Assembly: GCF_030227225.1 (NCBI RefSeq)
Contig: NZ_JASPHQ010000001.1
Coordinates: 1-61,611 of the forward strand
Reading direction: 5' to 3'
DNA: 61,611 bases
From: Corynebacterium rhinophilum
GTDB taxonomy: Bacteria > Actinomycetota > Actinomycetes > Mycobacteriales > Mycobacteriaceae
Under the pieces are notes generated by a model. It was not told the DNA's origin. It saw only the letters and a list, made by a program, of their open reading frames with translations, and did no database searches. Both the position numbers and the translations under genes were made by a program. Numbering within the stretch: position 1 is the first letter of the stretch; the number at the start of each line of letters is the position of its first letter. Positions 1 through 9,130 of this stretch are shown piece after piece.

Positions 1-181
1 GTGTATTTCTGGCGTTGTTGACTGACAATGAACATCCTCTCTTACGGACACAAAATCCGCACTAATCGGGTGTCCACCAAATGGGGGTCAGGTCCGAACG
101 CAGATAAACATAACCTGCCCCAGCATGGGGCTAGGAGTATGAATCCTGGGCTCCTCCGAACGGAACTGCTAACAGCGTAAT

Positions 182-201
182 GGGCAGGCGGTTGCCTGCC
201 C
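182..201. other. Short GC-rich hairpin after the FAD/NAD(P)-binding gene
   Basis: An 8-bp perfect inverted repeat (GGGCAGGC / GCCTGCCC) with a 4-base loop lies just past the 3' end of the minus-strand gene that stops at 214. There is no clear U-run on either strand, so it is only a possible terminator. Nothing else recognisable is seen in bases 1-213. Confidence 0.35.
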
Positions 202-213
202 CCTCGCTGATAG

Positions 214-2193
214 CTACGCTTGCCCCGCGAGGGCTACCTGGGCCGCGTGCACGGCGGCCTTATCGGCTTCCTGGATGAACCACGAATCCGTGCCCGGAAT
301 GGGCGGGGCCAGGGTGGTATCTGGGTACTCGGCGTGGGCGGGGATTCCTACGAGGTGTAGGCGCTCATCCACGGTGCCGTCGGCGTTGTGGACCTGGCGG
401 GTATCGGGGTCCTCGGCAGGCGAGCCGGTAGGTACCTCGATGCCGTCGCTGGCGGTTTCCGTAAACGCGCGCACGCGGCCGGATTCCACGAGGGAGTGCA
501 TGAAGGAATCGTGCGGGGTGCGGCGGATATCGGGCTTGTGCACCCAGGCATCGAGAAGCGTCGTGCCCGGAATGCGCTTGCCGCCAGAGGCGCTGGAGCT
601 GATGGTCCATTCGCCGGCGTCGGCATTCGTACCCAAGACGGGATTGCCGCCGACGAAGCTGACAATGCCGGCATCGACAAGCGCCAGCAATTGCTGCGTG
701 CGGAAGGGCGGCGGGCCGGAGCACGTGGTCTGACCCAAGGAAATGGCCTTATCGAACATGTGGTGGCGCGACTCCAGGGTATAGCGGCCCTCGGCGCCCA
801 GTACCTGGGTGGGTTTGCGGGAGAAACCGACCGACCACAAGGCGGCGCGCACCGGGCTATCCGGGCCCTTCTGGGCCTCTGCCAGGTCCTCGCACAGGCT
901 CTGCACGATGTGCTCGGTGAGCTCCTGCTGGTTGGAAAAATCCTCCGTGAGCAGGTGCATCCAGCGCAACAGGCTGAAATCCTTGGTGGTGTGGTGCGCA
1001 ATGACCTCATCGAGCTGAGCCAGGCCGTTATAGGCCACGCCCGCATCCACCGGAGTGGCATCGAGGGCAGCGATGATCTCCTCGCGGGAGGAGCGCAGGC
1101 TCTCCGGCTCGACGCGGGCGAGGGAATCGATATAGGCCTGGTAGGCATCGCGGGCAACCGCCGGCCACACCTCGGTGTCATAGTTGATGGAGCGCGCGCC
1201 CGTGCGGTGGGATAGCTCGGCGACGACCTTCTTCAGGCGCGGGATTTCCGCGGCCGGTGGCAGGGAGCCTTCATCGGATTGCGGCAGGAAGGGATAGCCG
1301 CGCCGGGAAGCAGCCGCAAAGGTGGGCTCGGTGCCGGTGGCCTCATAGCGCATGCCCCAAGGCTTGGAGGAATCCTCAACGAACTTACCGCCGCGGCCCA
1401 CGGTAGACAGGATGAGGATATCGAAAAAGCCCATGCCAAGCCCGCGCACGAGGACTTTCTCATTGTCCTCGATGGAGTCAACGCCCTGGTCAATGGGATT
1501 ATCAGCGCGAATCCAGCGCAGGCTGGGGTTATCTTCCAAGGTCTTAAGGATCCACCGCTCGTTTTCGGTATAACCCTGGTTTTGCCAGCCCGTGACCGCC
1601 AAGGTGGAGCCGGCCTCAACGGTGGTGTCGTTGTTGAGGTGCAAAATATCCGCGCCATCGCGGGATTCAATATCCACCACGCGGGCGTGGTGTTGCTTGA
1701 CCTCAACCCACTCCGGCACGTCCTGCAGGACCGAGCGGAAGACCCACAGGATGTAGTGGCCGTAGAGCGCGCGCGGCAAATAGGATTCGGGACGCAATTT
1801 CTCCAGCTCTGCGCGGCCGAATTCCTCAAGCACCTGTGGATCGAGCGGGTGGGCAGCGGCGTAATCGCGGGCGCCGGCGGGCACGTTGGCATCGCCAAGC
1901 GTCAGGCGGATCCACTCGTAGATGGTGGGGCCTTCAACCACCGGAGCCTCCACAGTGGAGCCGGGTTCAGAAAACAGCGTCATGCCGTGTGCGAAGGTAT
2001 TCATGCACAGGTACTTGGGCTGGTTGATATCCCAAATCTTGCCGCCGCCGTGCTGGGCATCATCGATGAGATGTAGCGTCAGCTTTTCTGGCGGGTGAGA
2101 CACAGTATTGAGTTGTGCCACGAGGCGCTCGAGGACGGAAATGCCGCGGGGGCCAAGTCCAATCAGCGCGATGGATGAAGTGTTATCGGTCAA
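214..2193 (-). CDS. FAD/NAD(P)-binding protein, large (659 aa)
   Basis: The N-terminus carries a dinucleotide-binding signature, GLGPRG at residues 12-17 after a beta-strand-like IALI, typical of the FAD-NAD(P)-binding 'NAD_binding_9' type proteins. A GGGKIWD motif follows near residue 50. The start is TTG at 2193, because the nucleotide-binding strand begins only seven residues later and no upstream alternative preserves it. The protein is about 660 residues, a usual size for this family in Actinobacteria. Substrate and reaction are unknown; members are distantly like flavin-dependent amine hydroxylases but no product can be inferred. It is divergent from the UvrA-like gene, with a 262-base shared upstream region. 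Confidence 0.75.
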   Translation of the reverse strand: MTDNTSSIALIGLGPRGISVLERLVAQLNTVSHPPEKLTLHLIDDAQHGGGKIWDINQPKYLCMNTFAHGMTLFSEPGSTVEAPVVEGPTIYEWIRLTLGDANVPAGARDYAAAHPLDPQVLEEFGRAELEKLRPESYLPRALYGHYILWVFRSVLQDVPEWVEVKQHHARVVDIESRDGADILHLNNDTTVEAGSTLAVTGWQNQGYTENERWILKTLEDNPSLRWIRADNPIDQGVDSIEDNEKVLVRGLGMGFFDILILSTVGRGGKFVEDSSKPWGMRYEATGTEPTFAAASRRGYPFLPQSDEGSLPPAAEIPRLKKVVAELSHRTGARSINYDTEVWPAVARDAYQAYIDSLARVEPESLRSSREEIIAALDATPVDAGVAYNGLAQLDEVIAHHTTKDFSLLRWMHLLTEDFSNQQELTEHIVQSLCEDLAEAQKGPDSPVRAALWSVGFSRKPTQVLGAEGRYTLESRHHMFDKAISLGQTTCSGPPPFRTQQLLALVDAGIVSFVGGNPVLGTNADAGEWTISSSASGGKRIPGTTLLDAWVHKPDIRRTPHDSFMHSLVESGRVRAFTETASDGIEVPTGSPAEDPDTRQVHNADGTVDERLHLVGIPAHAEYPDTTLAPPIPGTDSWFIQEADKAAVHAAQVALAGQA

Positions 2194-2455
2194 CGCGGAG
2201 CCCTACCTTCTAGCTTATAGACCAAGCGGAATCGTCATAATAGACAATGAAGTCTATCAGTTGGGGCGCTGGCTAAATATGCACCGCCTGTGGCTCGGTG
2301 GCGGCAGGGCGCGCTCGCCAGCCGGAACACTCCGGGCGGGCGTGAAATTAATTCTTGGCAGGCGGAGCGGTAGACAGATCGGTAGGCAATGCGCGGCGGG
2401 GGTGGCGGGCCGAAGCGTTGCCTTAGGAAGCTGGTGCGCGGGTAGGATTGTGGTC

Positions 2456-4870
2456 ATGACAATCAAGGTTCGCGATGCCCACTTACACAACCTGCGCAAC
2501 GTCGATGTGGATATGCCGCGCGGCCAACTCGTGGCGGTGACGGGAGTCTCCGGTTCCGGAAAATCCTCTCTGGCCTTTGGCACGATCCACGGGGAAGGGC
2601 AGCGCCGCTACCTGGAATCGGTGGCGCCGTTTGCGCGCCGGCTCATTAGCTCCGCGGTGGACCCACAGGTAAGCCAGGTGGAGGGCTTGCCGCCCACGGT
2701 GGCGTTGCAGCAATCCACCTCCGGCGGCGGGGCGCGCTCCACGGTGGGCACGGTCTCCGCGCTATCTAATAGCGTGCGCTTGTTGTACTCGCGCGCCGGG
2801 GATAACCCTGAGGGGCTCTACTCGGATGCATTTTCGCCGAATACCCCAGAGGGCATGTGCCCGCAGTGCCAAGGTGCGGGCGTGGTGCACGAGCCCACCG
2901 AGCAATCGATGGTGCCCGATCCCACCTTGTCCATTGAGGAAGGCGCCATTAAGGCTTGGCCCGGTGCGTGGGCGGGCAAGAATTTTCACGATATCCTCAT
3001 GAACTTGGGCTATGACCTGGATTCGCCCTGGCAAGACCTGCCGCAGGAAGACCGCGACTGGATCCTATTTACCGAAGAACGCCCCGTGGTCACCGTAAAA
3101 CCGCTGCGCGGTGCGGACCAGATTCAGCGCAATTATGAAGGCACGTGGCGTTCGGTGGCCAGCTACCTCACCAAGACGCTGCAGGAGACCCAATCGGAAT
3201 CGCTGCGCAAGCGCACGTTGTCCTTCATGGAATCCCGCGAGTGCGATACCTGCCACGGCCGGCGGTTGAACCCGCGGGCGCTCAAGGTGACGTATGCGGG
3301 AATGAGCATCGACAAGCTGGGCGCGCTGCCGCTGGACCAGGTCTATGAGGTGCTCAGCGCGCAGGAGCCGGAGGAGAATTCCGCGGAGGATCTGCTGCTC
3401 AAGCAGGTGCTTCCGGCGCTAACCTCCGCCCTGGAGCTGGGGCTGGCGCACCTGAGCCTAGACCGTCCCACCCAGAGCCTTTCGGCGGGTGAATTGCAGC
3501 GCATCCGGCTCGCCGCCCAGCTGCGTTCCGGCCTCTTCGGCGTGGCGTATGTGCTCGATGAGCCGTCTGCCGGCCTGCACCCCGATGAGCGCGGGGCGGT
3601 GTTGGAGATGTGCCGCCGGTTTATTGACGCCGGTAATTCGGTGCTGCTCGTGGAACACGATATGGACCTGGTGGCCCAGGCGGATTGGCTCGTGGACGTT
3701 GGCCCCTACGCCGGCGAGGGCGGCGGCAAGGTGGTCTATTCCGGCCCGGTCGAGGACTACGACGCCGATACCCCCACCGCCCGCGCCTTGGCGCAGCGAG
3801 AGCTCGCGCTTGCCGATGCCCCCCGTACCCCCTCCAACCACCTCCGCCTGCGCGGCATTTCCGCGCGCAGCATCGACGGGCTCGATGTTGATTTCGGGCT
3901 GGGGCAATTTACCGCTGTGGCCGGGGTCTCGGGGTCGGGCAAGTCGACGCTGGTGAGCACCGTGTTGGCAGAAACCCTCAAGGAATCTGCCACCGCCGTG
4001 GCCGATGAGGATAAAGATGACGCAGATGAGGGTGGCCACGAGTTCTCGCTTGCCGGGGTAGAGGGCCTGGATAAGGTCTCCCGGCTGGTGCAGATTTCCC
4101 AAAAGCCCATTGGCCGCACCCCGCGTTCCACGCTGGCCACCTATACCGGCCTTTTCGATAACGTGCGCAAGCTCTTTGCCTCCACCCCGGAGGCCAAGGT
4201 GCGCAAGTGGACGGTCTCGCGCTTTTCCTACAACGTCAAGCAGGGTCAGTGCCCCACCTGTGGTGGCGCCGGAAAAATCGAGGTAGAACTGGTCTTTTTG
4301 CCGGGTTCCTATACCACCTGCCCGCAATGTGGTGGTGCCCGCTTCAACGATGAGACCCTCGAGGTGACCTGGCACGGGCGCAGCATCGCAGAGGTGCTGG
4401 AGCTCACCGTGGACGAGGCCGCCGAGTTCTTTGCAGAGGAACCAAAGATCCACCGCGCCATCGCCACACTGCAGGCCGTGGGCCTGGGCTACCTCCGCTT
4501 GGGACAAGGCGCGCCTGAGCTTTCCGGCGGCGAGGCGCAGCGCATCAAGCTCGCCACGGAGCTGCAGCGCTCCCGCAATTCGCGGCGCGGGCACACGGTC
4601 TACATGCTGGACGAGCCCACCACCGGCCTGCACCCGGCCGATATTGCCCTGCTCAATGCGGAGCTGCACAAGCTTGTCGATGCCGGGCATACCGTGATCG
4701 TCATCGAGCACGATCTGAATGTTCTGGCGAGCGCGGACCGCATCATTGAGATGGGCCCTGGCGCCGGCGCAGACGGCGGGCAGATCATCGCCGATGCCAC
4801 CCCAAGCCAGCTGGCCGCGGAAGATACCGCGACCGGCCGGGCGCTGCGGGCGCGTCAACGTCAGAGCTAG
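2456..4870 (+). CDS. UvrA-like ABC-ATPase (short UvrA paralogue)
   Basis: This is a tandem ABC ATPase of the UvrA family of 804 residues, clearly shorter than repair UvrA (about 950). Walker A motifs are GVSGSGKS at residues 30-37 and a second GVSGSGKST in the C-terminal half. Zinc-binding Cys pairs occur as CPQCQGAG, CDTCHGRR, CPTCGGAG and CPQCGGAR, and both halves have an ABC signature (LSAGELQR, LSGGEAQR). The start was set at ATG 2456, directly before the conserved beta-strand, since the upstream in-frame extension is low-complexity. The size fits the class II UvrA paralogues, sometimes linked to DNA-binding drug tolerance. A role in nucleotide excision repair is not implied. Confidence 0.88.
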   Translation: MTIKVRDAHLHNLRNVDVDMPRGQLVAVTGVSGSGKSSLAFGTIHGEGQRRYLESVAPFARRLISSAVDPQVSQVEGLPPTVALQQSTSGGGARSTVGTVSALSNSVRLLYSRAGDNPEGLYSDAFSPNTPEGMCPQCQGAGVVHEPTEQSMVPDPTLSIEEGAIKAWPGAWAGKNFHDILMNLGYDLDSPWQDLPQEDRDWILFTEERPVVTVKPLRGADQIQRNYEGTWRSVASYLTKTLQETQSESLRKRTLSFMESRECDTCHGRRLNPRALKVTYAGMSIDKLGALPLDQVYEVLSAQEPEENSAEDLLLKQVLPALTSALELGLAHLSLDRPTQSLSAGELQRIRLAAQLRSGLFGVAYVLDEPSAGLHPDERGAVLEMCRRFIDAGNSVLLVEHDMDLVAQADWLVDVGPYAGEGGGKVVYSGPVEDYDADTPTARALAQRELALADAPRTPSNHLRLRGISARSIDGLDVDFGLGQFTAVAGVSGSGKSTLVSTVLAETLKESATAVADEDKDDADEGGHEFSLAGVEGLDKVSRLVQISQKPIGRTPRSTLATYTGLFDNVRKLFASTPEAKVRKWTVSRFSYNVKQGQCPTCGGAGKIEVELVFLPGSYTTCPQCGGARFNDETLEVTWHGRSIAEVLELTVDEAAEFFAEEPKIHRAIATLQAVGLGYLRLGQGAPELSGGEAQRIKLATELQRSRNSRRGHTVYMLDEPTTGLHPADIALLNAELHKLVDAGHTVIVIEHDLNVLASADRIIEMGPGAGADGGQIIADATPSQLAAEDTATGRALRARQRQS
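3808..3822 (+). repeat. 15-base word GCTTGCCGATGCCCC, copy 1
   Basis: Exact copy of a 15-mer also found at 9814, 20348 and 23346, always on the plus strand. Here it lies in the UvrA-like gene and is read as part of an L-A-D-A-P run. Confidence 0.8.
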
Positions 4871-4946
4871 CATCCTCCCTGGTTCAACGCTGGCATCTGG
4901 GAGATTCCCTGGGATCTCACAGGAAAATGATGTACATCTGGTAGGC

Positions 4947-5690
4947 ATGACAAATAATGGCTTTGGTGAAAACGGTTCCAATGGCCGAAAAGGCTCTCAT
5001 AATGATGACCGCGGCACTGACGAGACCCGCCAGTGGTCTGGCCCGGCCGAGGATGCCACGCTCCAGATAGGCCGCGTCCCAGATAATGCGGGCGGTAATG
5101 CCCGCAACCAGCGCCCACAGCAGTATTTTCCGGGCGCGCAGCAGCCGCAGAATGAGACGCGGCAATTCGACGCGAACGCCGATTACCAGCAGAATTACCA
5201 ACAAAACTACCAACAGCCCGGCGGGCAGTATGGCCAGCAGTACGGTCAACAACAGTATGGCCAGCAACAATACGCCCAGCAGCAGCATGAGCCGGTGCCG
5301 TCGGACTATGACCCAGATCAGCGCGGCAAGGGAAAGAAAAACAGCGGGATGGCCGGGGTCTTTGCCGCCATCGCCGTCGTTGCCATCCTGGCGGCGGGCG
5401 CCCTGTTCTTCATGTGGCGCAATGCCGCGAGCGATGCCGATAAGCCGGCGCCTGAACCGGTGACGGAAACCACGACTACGCAGGTGCCCACCACAGTGAC
5501 CGAGACCGAGGATGCGGGCCCTGGCATTTCTGAGCGCCTGCGCAATCTGCCGAACCTGCAGGACGATCTCCCCGAAGATATTCCTACCGAGCTGCCACCG
5601 GAAATCCAGGACCGCCTGGAAGAAGGCGATGACCTCGACGTGGAGCGCCTCTTGCGGGATCTCTTTGGCAATAGCGGCAACCAGCAGTAG
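4947..5690 (+). CDS. Q-rich single-pass membrane protein, unknown function
   Basis: A 247-residue protein in three parts. The N-terminal ~125 residues are hydrophilic and rich in Gln/Asn/Tyr, with short QQYGQQ-type repeats. One strongly hydrophobic segment follows (AGVFAAIAVVAILAAGALFF). The C-terminal part is Thr/Pro/Glu-rich and acidic (TETTTTQVPTTVTET, then an LPEDIPTELPPE stretch), probably outside the membrane. ATG 4947 was chosen because upstream codons overlap the UvrA-like gene. It starts 76 bases after that gene and precedes menD. No enzymatic motif is visible; such Q-rich, single-TM proteins are common in corynebacteria as putative secreted or envelope proteins. Confidence 0.75.
   Translation: MTNNGFGENGSNGRKGSHNDDRGTDETRQWSGPAEDATLQIGRVPDNAGGNARNQRPQQYFPGAQQPQNETRQFDANADYQQNYQQNYQQPGGQYGQQYGQQQYGQQQYAQQQHEPVPSDYDPDQRGKGKKNSGMAGVFAAIAVVAILAAGALFFMWRNAASDADKPAPEPVTETTTTQVPTTVTETEDAGPGISERLRNLPNLQDDLPEDIPTELPPEIQDRLEEGDDLDVERLLRDLFGNSGNQQ
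5190..5290 (+). repeat. Short tandem CAG/CAA-Tyr-Gly coding repeats
   Basis: Tandem imperfect repeats of the type 'cagtatggccagcag' encode the QQYGQQ motif of the membrane protein. The repeat explains the low complexity here and could vary in copy number between strains (inference). Confidence 0.6.
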
Positions 5691-5785
5691 GGCTAGCACG
5701 TAGTAGCGGCGGCGCGGTACGGTGTGGCGGGATTGCCATTTGCCGATTGCCGGCCGCTGCGGCGCAGTAGGTAAAATCTGGCAGC

Positions 5786-7408
5786 ATGAATGAATCGATG
5801 CAGCTGGCTGAACAGGTGGCCGCCCAATTGGCGCGCCACCTTACCGATGTGGTGTTGTGCCCGGGATCCCGCAACGCACCGCTGTCGCTCGCGCTCTTGG
5901 CGCGCGAGGATATCCGGGTGCATACGCGTATTGATGAGCGCGGCGCTGCGTTTACCGCCTTGGGCATGGCGCGCGTGCAGCACCGCCACGTCGGGGTGGT
6001 GATGACTTCCGGCACGGCCGTGGCCAATACGCTGCCCGCGATGGTTGAGGCGCACTATTCGCATACCCCGCTTGCCATTATTAGCGCAGACCGGCCAGAG
6101 CGGCTGATCGGCACCGGTGCTTCCCAAACCATCGTGCAAGATGGCATCTTTGGCGTCTATGCGGATACCACCCAGGTCAACGAGCACAAAGATGTTGCCG
6201 CCCTTGCGGAGCGGTTTGAGCACGATCTTCAGGTGCACATCAATATCGCCTTTGACGCGCCGCTGGTAGGAGATAGTCTGCCGGAACGGGTAGGCGGTGA
6301 TGGCACCCGCGCGGCCACCCCGCGGTTTTATGACCACGGCGAGGTCGCTGTGGACTTGAGCAAAAATACCCTTGTTATCGCCGGCGATGAGGCCTGGGAG
6401 GTCGAGGGGCTCGAGGACGTACCGACCATCGCGGAGCCCTCCGCGCCGGGACCCTTCCACCCCGTGCACCCGGCCGCGGCGCATATTTTCCGCAAGGCGC
6501 AGGTTTCCGCGAATGACTACGTGGTCAATACCAAGGTTGAGCAGGTCATCGTGGTGGGCCATCCCACGCTGCACCGCGGGGTGCTCGCGCTGATGAATGA
6601 CCCGGATATCGAGCTCGTGGTGCTCTCGCGCACGGCGGACTTTACCAACCAGCGTGGGGATAACGCGCGGCTTGGCACCACCGTCAAGGTCACCGGGGAG
6701 CCAAGCCGCGAGTGGCTCAAGATTTGCCAAGGCGCGACCGACATGGCCGGCGAGGCCGTGCGCGCAACATTGGAGGAAGAAGAGCTCGGGTTTACCGGTC
6801 TGCACGTAGCGGCGGCGGTAGGCGATACGCTTGCGGTCAATGACACGGTGGTCCTCGGCGCCTCGAATCCGGTGCGCGATGCCTCCCTCATCGGTATGCC
6901 CTTCGATGGCGTGGATACCTACGCCCCGCGCGGGGTGGCGGGCATCGATGGCACCGTCTCCCAAGCCATTGGCGTCGCCTTAGCTACGCAATCGCTGGAC
7001 CCCACCAATTGGCGCGCCCCACGCGTGATGGCCTTGGTAGGGGATGTGACCTTCCTGCACGATGCCAATGGGCTATTGATCCCGGAGGACCAGCCGCGGC
7101 CGGAAAATCTCACCATCGTGGTGGCCAATGACAATGGCGGCGGTATCTTTGAAACCCTGGAACAAGGCACGCCCGCGCTTCGCGATGCCTTCGAGCCGGC
7201 CTTTGGAACGCCGCATGGGGTGGGCATCGACAAGCTGGCAGAGGCTTATGACGCAGACTACCGCCTGGTGACCACCCCGCAGGAGCTGCTGGATACCCTG
7301 GCAGAGCTCAAGGAATACTCCACGGGCATCACCATCGTAGAGGCGCAGACCACCCGTGCTACACGCCGGACGCTGCAGGATAAGCTCACGCAGAAGGTGG
7401 GCCAGTAA
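5786..7408 (+). CDS. menD: 2-succinyl-5-enolpyruvyl-6-hydroxy-3-cyclohexene-1-carboxylate synthase
   Basis: Thiamine-diphosphate enzyme of menaquinone synthesis that joins isochorismate and 2-oxoglutarate, releasing CO2. The 540 residues fit the family. The N-terminal CPGSRNAPLS motif (near residue 25), a DERGAAF segment carrying the ThDP-activating glutamate (near residue 50), and a C-terminal GDVTFLHDANG metal/ThDP-binding motif (near residue 420) are all present. The ATG at 5786 precedes the conserved start. It begins a menD - DUF3592 - mannosyltransferase - menG run, matching the mycobacterial order. The downstream gene begins immediately after its stop codon, so co-transcription is likely. 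Confidence 0.96.
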   Translation: MNESMQLAEQVAAQLARHLTDVVLCPGSRNAPLSLALLAREDIRVHTRIDERGAAFTALGMARVQHRHVGVVMTSGTAVANTLPAMVEAHYSHTPLAIISADRPERLIGTGASQTIVQDGIFGVYADTTQVNEHKDVAALAERFEHDLQVHINIAFDAPLVGDSLPERVGGDGTRAATPRFYDHGEVAVDLSKNTLVIAGDEAWEVEGLEDVPTIAEPSAPGPFHPVHPAAAHIFRKAQVSANDYVVNTKVEQVIVVGHPTLHRGVLALMNDPDIELVVLSRTADFTNQRGDNARLGTTVKVTGEPSREWLKICQGATDMAGEAVRATLEEEELGFTGLHVAAAVGDTLAVNDTVVLGASNPVRDASLIGMPFDGVDTYAPRGVAGIDGTVSQAIGVALATQSLDPTNWRAPRVMALVGDVTFLHDANGLLIPEDQPRPENLTIVVANDNGGGIFETLEQGTPALRDAFEPAFGTPHGVGIDKLAEAYDADYRLVTTPQELLDTLAELKEYSTGITIVEAQTTRATRRTLQDKLTQKVGQ

Positions 7409-7858
7409 GTGGCCCCGCGCTATACGCCCGCGGTTTTTCGGCGCCGGCTGCACCAGCTCGTGCTGGCCATTTATGTGGCGCTGATCGTGGGCTCGGTGGG
7501 CCTCGTGGTGGGGCCATTCCTCAATGACCGCGCCATTTCCGCACAGCCTAACCGGGCCTTGGCAACGGTCAAGGACGTCGGCGTGCTGCGCACCACCGTG
7601 GATTTTCAAGATAGTGACGGGATCTACCATGCCCCGCGGCAAGGATTGCTCTATCCCACCGACCTGGGCGAGGGACAGCAGGTATGGGTGCAGTACGCCG
7701 AAGATAACCCGGATTTGGTGAAGGTAGAAGGCCGCGAGTGGACCTTGGCGGTCATACCGGCGCTATCCGTGGCGGTTGTGTCTACGCTTGCCGCCGTGGG
7801 GTTGTGGCGGCTTATCACCGTGACCACCCGCCGCGCTGAAAATCGCGCTGAAAAATAA
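7409..7858 (+). CDS. DUF3592-like small membrane protein
   Basis: A 149-residue protein with two predicted membrane segments, residues about 15-37 (LVLAIYVALIVGSVGLVV) and about 112-132 (LAVIPALSVAVVSTLAAVGL), flanking an extracytoplasmic domain of about 75 residues. This topology matches DUF3592-type proteins. GTG 7409 follows the menD stop codon without a gap, indicating translational coupling. The same small membrane gene sits between menD and the mannosyltransferase in mycobacteria. Function unknown. Confidence 0.8.
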   Translation: MAPRYTPAVFRRRLHQLVLAIYVALIVGSVGLVVGPFLNDRAISAQPNRALATVKDVGVLRTTVDFQDSDGIYHAPRQGLLYPTDLGEGQQVWVQYAEDNPDLVKVEGREWTLAVIPALSVAVVSTLAAVGLWRLITVTTRRAENRAEK

Positions 7859-7919
7859 TTTACCCAGATTTTTCATTGGATTCACCAAAAGGCCAAGAAA
7901 AATAGGCCATTATGGTGGC

Positions 7920-9119
7920 ATGCGAGTTGCAATCGTGGCCGAATCGTTCCTCCCCAATGTCAATGGCGTGACAAACTCGGTGCTGCGCGTTTTGGAGCAC
8001 CTGCACGAAACCGGACACGATGCGATTGTCATCGCCCCCGGTGCCCGCGAAGGCCAAGAAGAAATCCCCGATTACTTGGGCTTTCCCATCTACCGCGTGC
8101 CCACCGTGCGCGTGCCGCTGGTGGATTCGCTGCCGGTGGGCGTGCCGACCACGGCCGTGGATGACGCGTTGCGGAAGTTCAAGCCCGATATTATCCACTT
8201 GGCTAGCCCATTCGTGCTGGGTGCGGCGGGCGCATTTTCGGCCCGCCAGCAGCGCATTCCGGCAGTGGCGCTTTACCAAACCGATGTCGCAGGCTTCGCC
8301 ACCAAGTACCATGCCTCCGCCTTGGCTTACGCCGTATGGGAGTGGCTGCGCACGATCCACAACTCTTGCCAGATGACCTTGGCGCCATCCTCGCTGACCA
8401 TCCGGGATTTGGAAAAACACCACATCAAGCACGTGCGCCATTGGGGCCGCGGCGTCAATGCCGAGCTTTTCCATCCCCAAAAGCGCTCTGCTAGCCTGCG
8501 CCGCAGCTGGGACCGGAGCGGAAAGAAAAACATCGTCGGCTTCGTCGGCCGCTTGGCCGCGGAAAAGGGCGTGCACCGCTTGTCCGCCCTCAATGGCCGC
8601 GAGGATATTCAGCTGGTCATCGTCGGCGATGGCCCCGAGCGCCCGCTATTGGAGGCGCAGCTTCCTAACGCCGTGTTTACCGGCGCGCTGAGCGGTGACG
8701 AACTGGCCCAGGCCTATGCCTCGCTCGATGTCTTTGTGCACGCCGGGGAATTTGAAACCTTCTGCCAGTCCATCCAGGAGGCCCAAGCCTCTGGGGTGCC
8801 CACCATCGGCCCGCGGGCAGGCGGGCCCGTGGACCTTATCCAGGAAGGCTATAACGGCCTGCTTTTAGACGTAGATAGCTTTGTCGAGGACCTGCCCAAT
8901 GCCGTCGATGCGCTCTTAAACCCAGACGTGCACGCCGAATTGCGGGATAATGCCCGCGCATCCATTTCTTCGAAGACGTGGACCGCGCTGTGCGAGCAGC
9001 TGGTGGGCTACTACGAAGAGGTGCTGGAAGATACCCGCCGGGTGCCGCTGACCATTTTGGGGCAGCGCCCGGAGCTGCCACGGTGGGCGGCTCGTGCCCT
9101 TGGGGCCCGCGTAGCCTAG
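7920..9119 (+). CDS. mgtA: GDP-mannose-dependent alpha-mannosyltransferase (GT4 family)
   Basis: A GT-B fold glycosyltransferase of 399 residues. The N-terminus, VAIVAESFLPNVNGVTNSV, is the classic acceptor-domain start. An EX7E nucleotide-sugar motif lies in EFETFCQSIQEAQ near residue 280, and a GFVGRLAAEKGV donor-domain strand near 205. Position between menD and menG equals that of mycobacterial Rv0557 (MgtA, earlier called PimB) and its C. glutamicum counterpart. That family transfers mannose from GDP-mannose to a glucuronosyl-diacylglycerol acceptor in lipoglycan synthesis at the inner face of the membrane. The acceptor here is inferred from synteny. Confidence 0.85.
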   Translation: MRVAIVAESFLPNVNGVTNSVLRVLEHLHETGHDAIVIAPGAREGQEEIPDYLGFPIYRVPTVRVPLVDSLPVGVPTTAVDDALRKFKPDIIHLASPFVLGAAGAFSARQQRIPAVALYQTDVAGFATKYHASALAYAVWEWLRTIHNSCQMTLAPSSLTIRDLEKHHIKHVRHWGRGVNAELFHPQKRSASLRRSWDRSGKKNIVGFVGRLAAEKGVHRLSALNGREDIQLVIVGDGPERPLLEAQLPNAVFTGALSGDELAQAYASLDVFVHAGEFETFCQSIQEAQASGVPTIGPRAGGPVDLIQEGYNGLLLDVDSFVEDLPNAVDALLNPDVHAELRDNARASISSKTWTALCEQLVGYYEEVLEDTRRVPLTILGQRPELPRWAARALGARVA

Positions 9120-9130
9120 ACTAGGCATTT

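Noticed and set aside
1..60. Possible end of an upstream gene at the window start
   Set aside because: The frame at base 1 closes after six codons and there is no coding signal to judge it by.
3458..4981. A 507-codon open frame on the minus strand
   Set aside because: Antisense to the UvrA-like gene with its well-defined motifs; Gly/Ala/Leu-rich shadow.
5190..5290. Possible CRISPR-like or satellite repeats
   Set aside because: The units are short, contiguous and in frame, and simply encode the Gln/Tyr-rich tract of the membrane protein.
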